DNA of 45,640 nucleotides, from the IMG/VR virus record IMGVR_UViG_3300027833_001544, positions 1-45,640 of that record, one strand, 5' to 3'. Below are positions 30,229 to 37,579 of this stretch, one piece after another. The stretch is from a virus. Position numbers and translations under genes: made by a program. The notes beneath the pieces were generated by a model. That model made no database searches, was not told where the DNA came from, and saw only the letters and a list, made by a program, of their open reading frames with translations. The stretch's first letter is position 1. Every line of letters begins with the position of its first letter.

Positions 30229-30400
30229 AGGACCATTTAAAAGCGCATTTGAATCAGACGTTGATGGCGTTATTCGTAGAGAAATTGTAACATATCGTAT
30301 GAAAGGTGATGTAATGATTAAAGAAACAGCAACACGAGATTATTATAAATCTGGTGATTACCATGATAGTGTTTCAACTCAACCATTGGTGTCGCGATGA
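30221..30400 (+). CDS. Small protein (59 aa), unknown
   Basis: ATG at 30221 inside the 3' end of the cytidylyltransferase gene, 59 codons, ending in an ATGA overlap with the next gene. The product (TEGPFKSAFESDVDGVIRRE, then TATRDYYKSGDYHDSVS) contains a motif like short host-takeover peptides of marine phages. No function known. Confidence 0.55.
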   Translation: MTEGPFKSAFESDVDGVIRREIVTYRMKGDVMIKETATRDYYKSGDYHDSVSTQPLVSR

Positions 30401-30591
30401 TAGAAGCACGTATACCATATGATGTAAATAAAGTTATGCAAGAAGACTTAAAACTAATTGATGTTATACAAGTATTGGCTAACGAGGAAACAAATCCTAT
30501 TGCTAAAAAGACATTGCGAAAAGTAATTAGTAGGCTTATTAATTTAACCAGTAAAGCACATACTCGTGGTCATTGGACTGGAAGTGAGTAA
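30397..30591 (+). CDS. Small protein (64 aa), unknown
   Basis: ATGA overlap at its start; 64 residues, mainly helical (KVMQEDLKLIDVIQVLANEE, KKTLRKVISRLINLTSK). No family recognised. The next early promoter begins 9 bases after its stop. Confidence 0.55.
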   Translation: MIEARIPYDVNKVMQEDLKLIDVIQVLANEETNPIAKKTLRKVISRLINLTSKAHTRGHWTGSE

Positions 30592-30599
30592 ATTAGCTA

Positions 30600-30628
30600 T
30601 TGACATTCCTTGTATTTTTGTTTATAAT
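30600..30628 (+). promoter_or_regulatory. Repeated early promoter cassette (copy 2)
   Basis: TTGACA at 30600-30605, 17-base spacer, perfect TATAAT at 30623-30628, then AGAATCAGTAAACAAAGGA. Flanks (GCTATTGACATT, AGAATCA) match the family, though the spacer lacks ATAGAATCGGT. Confidence 0.82.
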
Positions 30629-30651
30629 AGAATCAGTAAACAAAGGAATAC

Positions 30652-30834
30652 ATGATGGTAAGTCATATTTGGTCAATAGTAGTTATCACCTTAATGGAAG
30701 GCGATGTACATAACTATTCATATATTAAAGATTACGAAGATCGTTTTACATGCGAAATAAATAAAGCTGTGTTTGAAACACATTTTGGTCCATTTGCTGA
30801 TAACGAAAAAGTAAGGTGCTTAATTAAATCGTGA
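30652..30834 (+). CDS. Small protein (60 aa), unknown
   Basis: First gene behind the 30600 promoter, with AAAGGA upstream. ATG at 30652 or 30655. The product (SHIWSIVVITLMEGDVHNYS, then CEINKAVFETHFGPF) has a weakly hydrophobic start and two cysteines. The carbamoyltransferase GTG overlaps its stop. Confidence 0.55.
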   Translation: MMVSHIWSIVVITLMEGDVHNYSYIKDYEDRFTCEINKAVFETHFGPFADNEKVRCLIKS

Positions 30835-32192
30835 ACAAAATATTAGGTCTAAGCGAAGGATTTCACGACGCTGGCGCCACGTTAATCCAAAACGGTAAAA
30901 TATTATCAGCTACCCATGCTGAAAGAATAAGTCGTGTTAAAAATGATAGATGGTTACATTATACCCAAATAGAATATGCTGATACCACTGCCTTTTACGA
31001 AAAGGATTGGTTAAAAAGAACACGCCAAATATATGCTAGACAACCTTATGCAAAGCCACGTATTAAAACAGATGTTTCTTTTTACCATCACCAGTCTCAT
31101 GCCGCGGCAGGTTTCTATACATCAAAATTTGACGAATGTAACATATTAGTCGTTGACGCTATTGGTGAATGGGATACTATTTCTATTTGGAAAGGCTTTA
31201 CTAAAAACAACAAACCAAAAATGAAAAAGATTAAATCATTTAAATATCCATACTCAATTGGATTGTTTTATTCAGCAATTACAAAGTACATTGGTTTAAG
31301 ACCGATGGAAGATGAATATATAACAATGGGTATGGCTGGTTATGGTGATCCTACTGATTCGTTATTAATGGAAAATATACTAAAGAATGTTAATTGTCAT
31401 AAAGGTTTACCTGACCTACCAGAGTTACGTCATATAAGTAAAGAAGATATGGCTGCCTCTGCTCAAAGTGTTATTGAACGTGAACTTACTAAATTGGTAT
31501 TAAACCATTGCCCTTCACGTAATCTTGTTATGATGGGTGGTGTGGCTCTTAATTGTGTTGCTAATAGTAAAATAGCAGGACTAGGTAAAAATATTTGGAT
31601 TATGCCAAACCCAGGTGATTGTGGATCGTCTCTTGGTGCAGCTGCGTTAGCGTATGGTAAAAAATTAAAATGGGTTGATCCATACCTTGGAACGGATATA
31701 AAAAATGATATTAAAATTAAAGAAGTTGTTAAGCATCTTATTGACCATAGTTATTGTGGTATTGCAAATGGTCGTAGTGAGTTTGGCCCTCGTGCCCTTG
31801 GCAATCGTAGCCTTATCGCTGACCCTAGACGAGATATTAAGGACACTATTAATCAAGTTAAACGGCGACAACAATTTCGACCCTTTGGACCTGCGATCTT
31901 GGAAGAATACGCTGATGAATATTTCAAAGGACCAATGAACGAATATATGCAATTCGTAGCAAAAGCAAAACATGATTATAAATCAGTAACACATGTTGAT
32001 GGCACTTCTCGAGTTCAAATAGTTAAACCGGATTGTAAATCAGTTATACGACCTATCCTTGAAGAATGGTATGAGCAAACAGGATGCCCAATGTTATTAA
32101 ATACAAGTTTAAACATCAAAGGTCAGCCAATGGTTGATACTTGGGAAGATGCATTATCATTTCAAAAGGAATATAATGTCAAAGTCTTCTAA
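30831..32192 (+). CDS. Carbamoyltransferase (NodU/CmcH family)
   Basis: A 453-residue protein, GTG start overlapping the previous stop. N-terminal Kae1-like part: GLSEGFHDAGATLIQNGKIL, AERISRVKNDRW, HHQSHAAAGFY with metal-binding His, VVDAIGEWDT. Then GMAGYGDP, MMGGVALNCVANSKI, and NPGDCGSSLGAA. The C-terminal YrdC-like carbamoyl part shows RSEFGPRALGNRSLIADPR and FRPFGPAILEEY. It transfers carbamoyl from carbamoyl phosphate via ATP to a hydroxyl on a sugar or antibiotic. It is about 100 residues shorter than NodU. It lies in the sugar module and probably decorates a glycan. Confidence 0.88.
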   Translation: MNKILGLSEGFHDAGATLIQNGKILSATHAERISRVKNDRWLHYTQIEYADTTAFYEKDWLKRTRQIYARQPYAKPRIKTDVSFYHHQSHAAAGFYTSKFDECNILVVDAIGEWDTISIWKGFTKNNKPKMKKIKSFKYPYSIGLFYSAITKYIGLRPMEDEYITMGMAGYGDPTDSLLMENILKNVNCHKGLPDLPELRHISKEDMAASAQSVIERELTKLVLNHCPSRNLVMMGGVALNCVANSKIAGLGKNIWIMPNPGDCGSSLGAAALAYGKKLKWVDPYLGTDIKNDIKIKEVVKHLIDHSYCGIANGRSEFGPRALGNRSLIADPRRDIKDTINQVKRRQQFRPFGPAILEEYADEYFKGPMNEYMQFVAKAKHDYKSVTHVDGTSRVQIVKPDCKSVIRPILEEWYEQTGCPMLLNTSLNIKGQPMVDTWEDALSFQKEYNVKVF

Positions 32193-33012
32193 GTATATTT
32201 TAGCTGCTGGGTGTAGTTTTACTGATCCTAATTTTAAATCTAGGCCGCACCCAGATATGGATACATCCTTTCCTAAATGGCCTGAGATATTAGGAGAGTA
32301 TTTAGATTTAAAAGCAATAAATCTTGGATTTTCCGGCACATCAAACGAATACATTACTAATAATGTAACACAACACATATTAAAGAACCACAAAAAGATA
32401 GAGTTAGTTGCGATAGGATGGACAGAAATACAAAGATTTACACTTTATAACGAGTTATCGTTTAATCCAAATACTATATTATTCCGTCCTGATGCACCAC
32501 AACGTTTCCATAACGAATCTGCAAGAGAGCTTTACAGGTACATATATGACGAGTATTTGATTTCTCACTCTTATAATATTTCTGACCCTGCAAAATGGAA
32601 TACGCCAACTCACGAAAACTTATTTACATGGCAGGTAAGAATGTGGTTCAACCAAATGTTTCAAATACAAGAAATGTGTAAATTATATGATATTAAGTTT
32701 GTAATGGCACCATTATGTGGTTCTATAGAAATAGGAAGATACCGGCAATCATTAAATATGATTAAAGGTGTTTTTAATTTTACGTATGAACAGTGGGCTA
32801 TGATGTATGAGAAAATTAATGAACTATACGATTTAGATCCAAAGCATTATTGGGGTTACCCGTTTCTAAAGGCACTAGACGGCGATATTATGGCTCAGAA
32901 TATTAATGTTAAGGAATACCGAATATCAAATGAAGATGTGCATCCTAATGCAAATGGCCACGAATGGATAGCGAGAGAATTTTATGAGTTATATGAAAAA
33001 GTTTATTCTTAA
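32176..33012 (+). CDS. SGNH-hydrolase-like protein
   Basis: A 278-residue protein; the start at 32176 (AAAGGA upstream) overlaps the carbamoyltransferase end. N-terminal AAGCSFTDPNF is a block I-like G-x-S. NLGFSGTSNEYITNNV follows at about 47-62 in place of block II, then VAIGWTEIQRF (block III region), with NEDVHPNANGHEWIA near the C-terminus supplying the D-x-x-H pair. Such proteins remove or add acyl groups on polysaccharides. The activity is not certain, but the sugar-cluster context supports an acetyl-esterase or transferase role. Confidence 0.7.
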   Translation: MSKSSKYILAAGCSFTDPNFKSRPHPDMDTSFPKWPEILGEYLDLKAINLGFSGTSNEYITNNVTQHILKNHKKIELVAIGWTEIQRFTLYNELSFNPNTILFRPDAPQRFHNESARELYRYIYDEYLISHSYNISDPAKWNTPTHENLFTWQVRMWFNQMFQIQEMCKLYDIKFVMAPLCGSIEIGRYRQSLNMIKGVFNFTYEQWAMMYEKINELYDLDPKHYWGYPFLKALDGDIMAQNINVKEYRISNEDVHPNANGHEWIAREFYELYEKVYS

Positions 33013-33106
33013 ACTAAAATTTAAATACAGAATATTTAAAATGCGTTTTAAGAAATCAGAAATTAAACGTGATGATGATAAAGGATTTATATATGAAGAT
33101 GAATAG
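32993..33106 (+). CDS. Very small basic peptide (37 aa)
   Basis: An ATG inside the end of the SGNH gene opens 37 codons (KKFILKLKFKYRIFKMRFKK, then SEIKRDDDKGF) and ends inside the next gene's start region. It is strongly basic in its first half. Both ends overlap neighbours, so it may be translated, but support is positional only. Confidence 0.35.
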   Translation: MKKFILKLKFKYRIFKMRFKKSEIKRDDDKGFIYEDE

Positions 33107-33803
33107 ATATATTTTTGATGTTGATGGTACACTTACGCCAAGCCGACAAAAAATGGATCCCAAGTTTAAACATTTCTTTTTAAAGTTTATGGAAACCCAT
33201 AAGGTATGGTTGGTAACAGGATCTGACTATGCTAAAACAAAAGAACAACTTGGCGCAGACATTACTGAAAATGTAGTTACATGTTATAATTGCAGTGGAT
33301 CTGAAACAAGACATCATGGTAAAATTGTTAATGCTTCGAGTTGGACATTACCTGACGATGCACGATCGTGGCTTGATATGCAGCTTTTATTATCAGAATT
33401 TAAATTGCGTACAGGTAATCATATCGAGGAACGTCGTGGCTGTATTAATTATAGTATCGTTGGTAGGAACGCTACGTTTAAAGAACGCAATACATATATT
33501 GAATACGATAAGAAAAATAGAGAAAGAAGTAATTTAGCTAATACGTTTAATTACATTTTTGGTAAAGAATCATTAGGTCTCCACGCAGCGATTGGCGGTG
33601 AGACTGGTTTGGATATATATCCTATAGGTAAAGATAAATCGCAAATACTTGAAGACTTCAACGAAGATGATAACATACATTTCTTTGGAGATAAAATGGA
33701 TATGAGTGGCAATGATTATCCACTAGCAGTAGCAAATAAAGCAGGAACCAATCACCACGTAAAAGATTGGCAGCACACATTTAAAATATTGAGGAGTTTA
33801 TAA
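33093..33803 (+). CDS. Phosphomannomutase-like HAD hydrolase
   Basis: A 236-residue protein; the start at 33093 follows AAAGG by 8 bases. HAD motif I FDVDGTLTPSR is near residue 6; motif II is LVTGSD. The cap region (NCSGSETRHHGK, NYSIVGRNATFKERN) and IGGETGLDIYPIGKDKSQIL plus HFFGDKMDMSGND match eukaryotic-type PMM enzymes. PMM converts mannose-6-P to mannose-1-P for GDP-mannose supply. The length equals that of the family. It completes the sugar-nucleotide genes of the module. A sugar phosphatase is the alternative. Confidence 0.78.
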   Translation: MKMNRYIFDVDGTLTPSRQKMDPKFKHFFLKFMETHKVWLVTGSDYAKTKEQLGADITENVVTCYNCSGSETRHHGKIVNASSWTLPDDARSWLDMQLLLSEFKLRTGNHIEERRGCINYSIVGRNATFKERNTYIEYDKKNRERSNLANTFNYIFGKESLGLHAAIGGETGLDIYPIGKDKSQILEDFNEDDNIHFFGDKMDMSGNDYPLAVANKAGTNHHVKDWQHTFKILRSL

Positions 33804-34031
33804 ATGTTTACAATAGAAATGGATTGGGATGAAACAGCAATCACAGTCTTAGACCAAACAGGCGAAAATGAAGATGTACAATTTTTAATTTATGACGATG
33901 TGGCTTACATACGCCAATTTGATAATGATACAAATAGGTTTAGTGTAATTACAATGTCGCCAGATCAAATTGGAGAAATTATCGCATCAATGAACTTGCC
34001 GGAAGGCGCATATTTAATGGGAGAAAGATAA
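33804..34031 (+). CDS. Small acidic protein, unknown (75 aa)
   Basis: Begins directly after the PMM-like stop, with GAGG 10 bases upstream. A beta-rich acidic protein (WDETAITVLDQTGENEDVQF, YIRQFDNDTNRFSVITMSPD). I recognise the type from marine phages but have no function for it. Its stop overlaps the glutaredoxin ATG. Confidence 0.6.
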   Translation: MFTIEMDWDETAITVLDQTGENEDVQFLIYDDVAYIRQFDNDTNRFSVITMSPDQIGEIIASMNLPEGAYLMGER

Positions 34032-34285
34032 TGATTTTAATATACGGAACACCTACCTGTGGTTTTTGTTTAAGAGCTAAAAAGTTAGCAGCACGTTACG
34101 ATTTACCACATGAATATAAAGATATTACATACTCTGCAAATAGAGATGAAATGATTAAACGACTCGGTAAAGAAGCCAAAACAGTTCCTCAGATTTTTTG
34201 GTATGGTAAACATATTGGTGGTTATAATGAATTTGCCTCAGAAATAGAAAATACTCGTAGTGGTGGAGACGGCGACTTAAATTAA
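34031..34285 (+). CDS. Glutaredoxin
   Basis: An 84-residue protein of thioredoxin fold with active site TPTCGFC (C10, C13), the cis-Pro loop KTVPQIF, and the GG pair IGGYNEF. This is a standard glutaredoxin/NrdC type. It probably supplies electrons to the phage ribonucleotide reductase, whose alpha subunit keeps its C-terminal CxxC. Glutathione dependence is assumed from family membership. TAATG overlap with the preceding gene. Confidence 0.88.
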   Translation: MILIYGTPTCGFCLRAKKLAARYDLPHEYKDITYSANRDEMIKRLGKEAKTVPQIFWYGKHIGGYNEFASEIENTRSGGDGDLN

Positions 34286-34309
34286 TTTGAAATTAAATCA
34301 AATTAACTA

Positions 34310-34338
34310 TTGACATTTGATATAGAATCGGTTATATT
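34310..34338 (+). promoter_or_regulatory. Repeated early promoter cassette (copy 3)
   Basis: TTGACA at 34310-34315, 17-base spacer ending ATAGAATCGGT, TATATT at 34333-34338, then AGTATTAACAAATATAAAAG. Nearly identical to copy 1 over more than 50 bases. Confidence 0.85.
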
Positions 34339-34368
34339 AGTATTAACAAATATAAAAGGAATCATTAA

Positions 34369-34560
34369 ATGCATAAGATACTATCAACTAAAGTTGGTTT
34401 AATCGCTGAAATCTTATTATTCAACTGTGAGTCAACATGGGATACAGTAAAACCATCGCTTGAAAAACAGTCAATTTCAGAACTTAAGGATCATCTATTT
34501 TACGATCTTACTGAGGGTACTATGTACACATACTCATATTCAAATGAGTTAGCATTATGA
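34369..34560 (+). CDS. Small early protein (63 aa), unknown
   Basis: First gene behind the 34310 promoter, AAAGGA upstream. The product (STKVGLIAEILLFNCESTWD, then SISELKDHLFYDLTEG) is helical and acidic. The next gene overlaps by an ATGA junction. No family recognised. Confidence 0.6.
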   Translation: MHKILSTKVGLIAEILLFNCESTWDTVKPSLEKQSISELKDHLFYDLTEGTMYTYSYSNELAL

Positions 34561-34943
34561 GTACTTTTTCAACTGAAATATTTTCAGATCTTCATAAAGA
34601 TGCGTTTGGTTACCGTCCTCAAAGCGACCATCCTTTTTATTCTTCAAGTGACGATGATAAACAGTCTTGCTGGGATTACACAGTTAAGCAATTGGAAATC
34701 CGTGAGCTTGAAGAAAAAGAAGCTGAGGATGAAGCCGTTAAGCAATTTAAGATAGATATGTTTAGTATCAACTTAATGGATACAAATGTGCAGGCTTTGG
34801 CTCGAATGGTAGATGTTAATACTCTAGAGCATGACCAAGCTATCGAACATTGGGTATGGTCCTTTGGTATCTTGTTTACTCCATTCGGTAAAGAAATTGT
34901 TGAAACTTTAAAAAATATGAAATTAACTCAAGTTAGCTATTGA
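34557..34943 (+). CDS. Acidic early protein (128 aa), unknown
   Basis: 128 residues, strongly acidic in the middle (KQLEIRELEEKEAEDEAVKQ), Trp- and Phe-rich toward the end (EHWVWSFGILFTPFGKE). No family recognised. Its stop codon TGA is part of the -35 box of the next promoter (TTGACA 34940-34945). Confidence 0.6.
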   Translation: MSTFSTEIFSDLHKDAFGYRPQSDHPFYSSSDDDKQSCWDYTVKQLEIRELEEKEAEDEAVKQFKIDMFSINLMDTNVQALARMVDVNTLEHDQAIEHWVWSFGILFTPFGKEIVETLKNMKLTQVSY

Positions 34944-34968
34944 CATTCTCAATAGAATAGGTTATATT
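34940..34968 (+). promoter_or_regulatory. Repeated early promoter cassette (copy 4)
   Basis: TTGACA at 34940-34945, 17-base spacer with ATAGAATAGGT, TATATT at 34963-34968, then AGAATCAACAAACAAGGAA. The -35 box contains the upstream gene's stop. Confidence 0.85.
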
Positions 34969-34993
34969 AGAATCAACAAACAAGGAATATAAC

Positions 34994-35254
34994 ATGTCTT
35001 ACCAAATGACTAATCTAAATACAGACCAATTCATCACTTCAGATGTTGTCTTTTCGTTTCAAAAAGCAATTGCAGATAAGTTCAACATGTCATATAACTT
35101 TGGCACAACATACTTTTGGAATTTCGTTTCAGCTGATATGCATATGGATCTTTCAAAAAAATATGATAGCACATACATTGATGAGTCTTTTGACTTCTTG
35201 GTTGAGTGTGAAATTGAAGATCGTATGGTCGAAATGTATGATGGGATTGAATAA
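34994..35254 (+). CDS. Small early protein (86 aa), unknown
   Basis: First gene behind the 34940 promoter, with AAGGA about 10 bases upstream. Aromatic and acidic (FNMSYNFGTTYFWNFVSADM, ESFDFLVECEIEDRMVEMYD). No family recognised; likely an early host-interaction gene by position. Confidence 0.6.
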   Translation: MSYQMTNLNTDQFITSDVVFSFQKAIADKFNMSYNFGTTYFWNFVSADMHMDLSKKYDSTYIDESFDFLVECEIEDRMVEMYDGIE

Positions 35255-35587
35255 ATGAGTATGCATATGATACGTGGTGTTCAAGTCCACGGAAAGATGA
35301 AAAAGAAACTAACACCAAAGGATCGTTTGGCTGCTATCGAGCACGAGAAGTTCCTTAAGAAAATGGGTGTTGGTAAAACTAAAGCTCGGAATACAAATAC
35401 TATTCCAGATTACGCATCTAAAAATAAAACACCTCTCAGCAATAAGGTTGCTGAGCACGGTCCAGCTCGAGAAAGCACTCAATATACTGGTGATTATATT
35501 ATAGGTATTGGACAGATGCATAAGTCTAATGGTGTTCCTATTACACGTAAAGAGGATGCTGTTGCTATAGCAAACATGAGGAGATGA
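35255..35587 (+). CDS. Conserved marine phage protein, unknown (110 aa)
   Basis: Starts immediately after the previous stop. The sequence MIRGVQVHGKMKKKLTPKDR followed by EHEKFLKKMGV, and the C-terminal YTGDYIIGIGQMHKSNGVPI, is a pattern I know from many cyanophage and pelagiphage T4-like genomes, without assigned function. The protein is basic, with a flexible middle. Confidence 0.65.
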   Translation: MSMHMIRGVQVHGKMKKKLTPKDRLAAIEHEKFLKKMGVGKTKARNTNTIPDYASKNKTPLSNKVAEHGPARESTQYTGDYIIGIGQMHKSNGVPITRKEDAVAIANMRR

Positions 35588-35588
35588 T

Positions 35589-35780
35589 ATGAAAACAACA
35601 TGGGTAGATCCACCTAAAGGATGGGCATATGGTTTTCCAAAGGCTTTACCAAATCCGCTGCCACAACCTTGGAGTTTAACTCTTTGGTTGATTTCAGAAG
35701 GTTATCCAGAAATTGAACTAGCAAAGTTTGGCGATTTCTTTCAATACGTAAGGCAATGGGAAGTAGATGATGAATCGTAA
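35589..35780 (+). CDS. Small Trp/Pro-rich protein (63 aa), unknown
   Basis: GAGGAG is 6 bases upstream. The sequence TWVDPPKGWAYGFPKALPNP followed by LPQPWSLTLWLISEGYPEIE is Pro- and Trp-rich, a type seen in marine phages. No function known. Overlaps the next small gene. Confidence 0.55.
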   Translation: MKTTWVDPPKGWAYGFPKALPNPLPQPWSLTLWLISEGYPEIELAKFGDFFQYVRQWEVDDES

Positions 35781-35943
35781 TAACCCTTATACCGATGTAA
35801 CTCGAGTTGAAGTTATAGACAATAACGGACGCTCATATGTTAAGTATGATGTGGTTGCAACTTCTACTTCATTGCAAGATGATGGTAAAACTTTAAAAAT
35901 ATTCGTTACCTTTGAAGAAGAAGAGGAAATCTGTATAGATTGA
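35770..35943 (+). CDS. Small protein (57 aa), unknown
   Basis: ATG at 35770 (or in-frame 35767) within the end of the preceding gene, ended by TGA at 35941-35943. Beta-like and acidic (TRVEVIDNNGRSYVKYDVVA, KIFVTFEEEEEICID). Its stop lies within the regulatory hairpin/late promoter region of the endonuclease gene. Confidence 0.5.
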   Translation: MNRNNPYTDVTRVEVIDNNGRSYVKYDVVATSTSLQDDGKTLKIFVTFEEEEEICID

Positions 35944-35970
35944 TAAATAACTCTATTACTATGGAGTTAT
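35942..35970 (+). promoter_or_regulatory. Late promoter variant overlapping an RBS-sequestering hairpin
   Basis: GATAAATA at 35942-35949 is one base from the T4 late core. A perfect 7-bp stem pairs 35947-35953 with 35964-35970 around a 10-base loop. The only ribosome site of the next gene, GGAG at 35963-35966, lies at the loop end and in the right arm. A transcript started upstream would hide it. A late transcript started near 35955 would lack the left arm and leave it free. T4 uses this arrangement for several genes, including I-TevI. Confidence 0.6.
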
Positions 35971-35973
35971 TAA

Positions 35974-36408
35974 ATGTGGCACTACAAAGGTGAGGAATTC
36001 ACCTCAGAAATGATTGGTGATTATATTGGATTTGTTTATATAATCACTGATGGTTCCAACGATAGAAAATATATCGGTAAAAAGATTTTCAAATCAAAAA
36101 GAAAACTTCCACCTCTTAAAGGCAAAACCCGCAAGAGGACCAAAATAGTTGAGTCAGATTGGATGAAATATTATGGTTCATCAGAAGAAGTTAAACTTAT
36201 GGTTGAGGAAAAAGGCGTAGATAACTTTTACCGAGAAATAATCCACCTTTGTGATAAAAAAGGCGAAATGGGTTACCTCGAACTTTACGAGCAAATAACA
36301 CGCCATGCTCTATTAGATGATTCATATTATAATGGTATATGCCAAGCCAAAATCCATCGTAGCCACGTTAAAGGATTAAAATGGCTTATGGATGAAAATA
36401 ACTATTGA
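35974..36408 (+). CDS. GIY-YIG endonuclease, SegE-like
   Basis: A 144-residue protein. The GIY-YIG core appears as GDYIGFVYIITDGSNDRKYI then GKK, with the motif in the variant form F-V-Y ... K-Y-I-G. KLPPLKGKTRKRTKIVESDW and KYYGSSEEVKLMVEEKGVDN match the N-terminal domain of T4 SegE, and many phages carry it alone. The C-terminus (YYNGICQAKIHRSHVKGL) is conserved. It probably cuts DNA as a homing endonuclease or in host DNA breakdown. Its stop codon is inside the -35 box of the following promoter. The RBS is buried in a hairpin. Confidence 0.82.
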   Translation: MWHYKGEEFTSEMIGDYIGFVYIITDGSNDRKYIGKKIFKSKRKLPPLKGKTRKRTKIVESDWMKYYGSSEEVKLMVEEKGVDNFYREIIHLCDKKGEMGYLELYEQITRHALLDDSYYNGICQAKIHRSHVKGLKWLMDENNY

Positions 36409-36433
36409 CATTTCCCTACAATTGGTTTATATT
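36405..36433 (+). promoter_or_regulatory. Repeated early promoter cassette (copy 5)
   Basis: TTGACA at 36405-36410, 17-base spacer, TATATT at 36428-36433, then AGTATTAATAAGGAATC. The -35 box supplies the TGA stop of the endonuclease gene. Confidence 0.83.
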
Positions 36434-36455
36434 AGTATTAATAAGGAATCAATCT

Positions 36456-36695
36456 ATGGAGCATATTATGATTATCAAACGTTCATCAGCATATAGCGGT
36501 AAAGTCCGCCAAAAGAATATCCCTGTAGATCCACAGGATTGGGCCATGTATCAAGGTGGCTTTGGATCTATACATGAGGTTATGCCTTATCTTACAAACG
36601 AAGACCGCGAATTTATTTTGTCAGGTATGGTACCGTCAGAATGGACAGAGGCCTGTGCAGAAATCAATGCAATCGTGGAAGATACTTTTGCATGA
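36456..36695 (+). CDS. Small early protein (79 aa), unknown
   Basis: The start at 36456 is chosen for AAGGA 8 bases upstream; a longer in-frame reading would begin inside the promoter. Product IIKRSSAYSGKVRQKNIPVD, then QDWAMYQGGF and EDREFILSGMVPSEWTEAC. This pattern is familiar from marine phages but has no assigned function. The kinase gene overlaps its stop (ATGA). Confidence 0.6.
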   Translation: MEHIMIIKRSSAYSGKVRQKNIPVDPQDWAMYQGGFGSIHEVMPYLTNEDREFILSGMVPSEWTEACAEINAIVEDTFA

Positions 36696-37333
36696 TAGTT
36701 TTGTTTAATGGTCCTCCTCGGTCAGGTAAAGATGCCGCAGCCGATTACTTTAAAGATAAAGGTTGGAAACATCTCTCGTTCAAATATCAATTGTACAAAG
36801 AAACAGCAAGATACTTTGATGTTGATTACGATTGGTTTATGGAACGTTATGATGATCGTAGTGTAAAAGAAGTTCCACATATGGATCTTGGTCATATGTC
36901 ATGCCGTGAAGCTATGATATACGTATCAGAAATAATAGTAAAACCTAAACGTGGTTTGGATTACTTTGGTAACCAAGTTGCTAATGAAATTGATTTGAAT
37001 AAAAATTACGCAATTTCTGACGGTGGCTTTGTTGACGAACTCATACCGATTATAAATAAAATTGGAGATAACAATTTCGTACTTGTTCAGTTAACTCGAG
37101 ATGGTTGTGATTATTCAACAGACTCTCGTAGATATTTTGATGGCGATGTCCAACAGGAATATATAAATTCCCATCGTACAGAAATAAACAAAAAGTATGT
37201 GTTACCTCATAAGTTTAACGTAAAGACTTATCGGATTCACAACAATTCATCTATTGAATCATTTTATTCGGTGTTAGAGCAAATACATAAGAAAGAGTTT
37301 TATGGAAAAGGATCGCAAAGCAGAGCAGCCTAA
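36692..37333 (+). CDS. Deoxynucleoside monophosphate kinase-like P-loop protein
   Basis: A 213-residue protein starting at 36692 (MIVLFNGPPRSGKDAAADYF), a Walker A with G-P-P-R-S-G-K-D similar to T4 gp1. Following features are KHLSFKYQLYKETARYFDVD, a lid-like MSCREAMIYVSEIIVKPKRG, and AISDGGFVDELIPI. The length is near that of T4 dNMP kinase (241). It would convert dNMPs to dNDPs for phage DNA synthesis. The similarity is in the P-loop and layout, so substrate range is uncertain. Confidence 0.75.
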   Translation: MIVLFNGPPRSGKDAAADYFKDKGWKHLSFKYQLYKETARYFDVDYDWFMERYDDRSVKEVPHMDLGHMSCREAMIYVSEIIVKPKRGLDYFGNQVANEIDLNKNYAISDGGFVDELIPIINKIGDNNFVLVQLTRDGCDYSTDSRRYFDGDVQQEYINSHRTEINKKYVLPHKFNVKTYRIHNNSSIESFYSVLEQIHKKEFYGKGSQSRAA

Positions 37334-37541
37334 AGCGGCAAAGAAACCAATATTTTATGAAAACCCCTACGATATAGAAACATTTTTTGAAGGTATGAAT
37401 ATAGCAATGAACCATGGAAAAGAATTCCAATACGTTGATAGATTTATTACTCATATGCGAATAGATCCATTACAAGACACTGCTGACATATCGTTTAAGG
37501 TTTTAAGCCACGATTTAAAATTATTAGAATACACTGAATAA
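37302..37541 (+). CDS. Small protein (79 aa), unknown
   Basis: Starts inside the last 32 bases of the kinase gene. Helical (YENPYDIETFFEGMNIAMNH, FITHMRIDPLQDTADISFKV) with a basic head. No family recognised. The late promoter at 37543 follows its stop. Confidence 0.55.
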   Translation: MEKDRKAEQPKAAKKPIFYENPYDIETFFEGMNIAMNHGKEFQYVDRFITHMRIDPLQDTADISFKVLSHDLKLLEYTE

Positions 37542-37542
37542 G

Positions 37543-37550
37543 TATAAATA
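37543..37550 (+). promoter_or_regulatory. T4-type late promoter TATAAATA
   Basis: Exact late core 2 bases after a stop codon and 30 bases before the ATG at 37580. No hairpin nearby. Confidence 0.6.
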
Positions 37551-37579
37551 AAACTGTTGAAAATGAAAAGGAATACATT

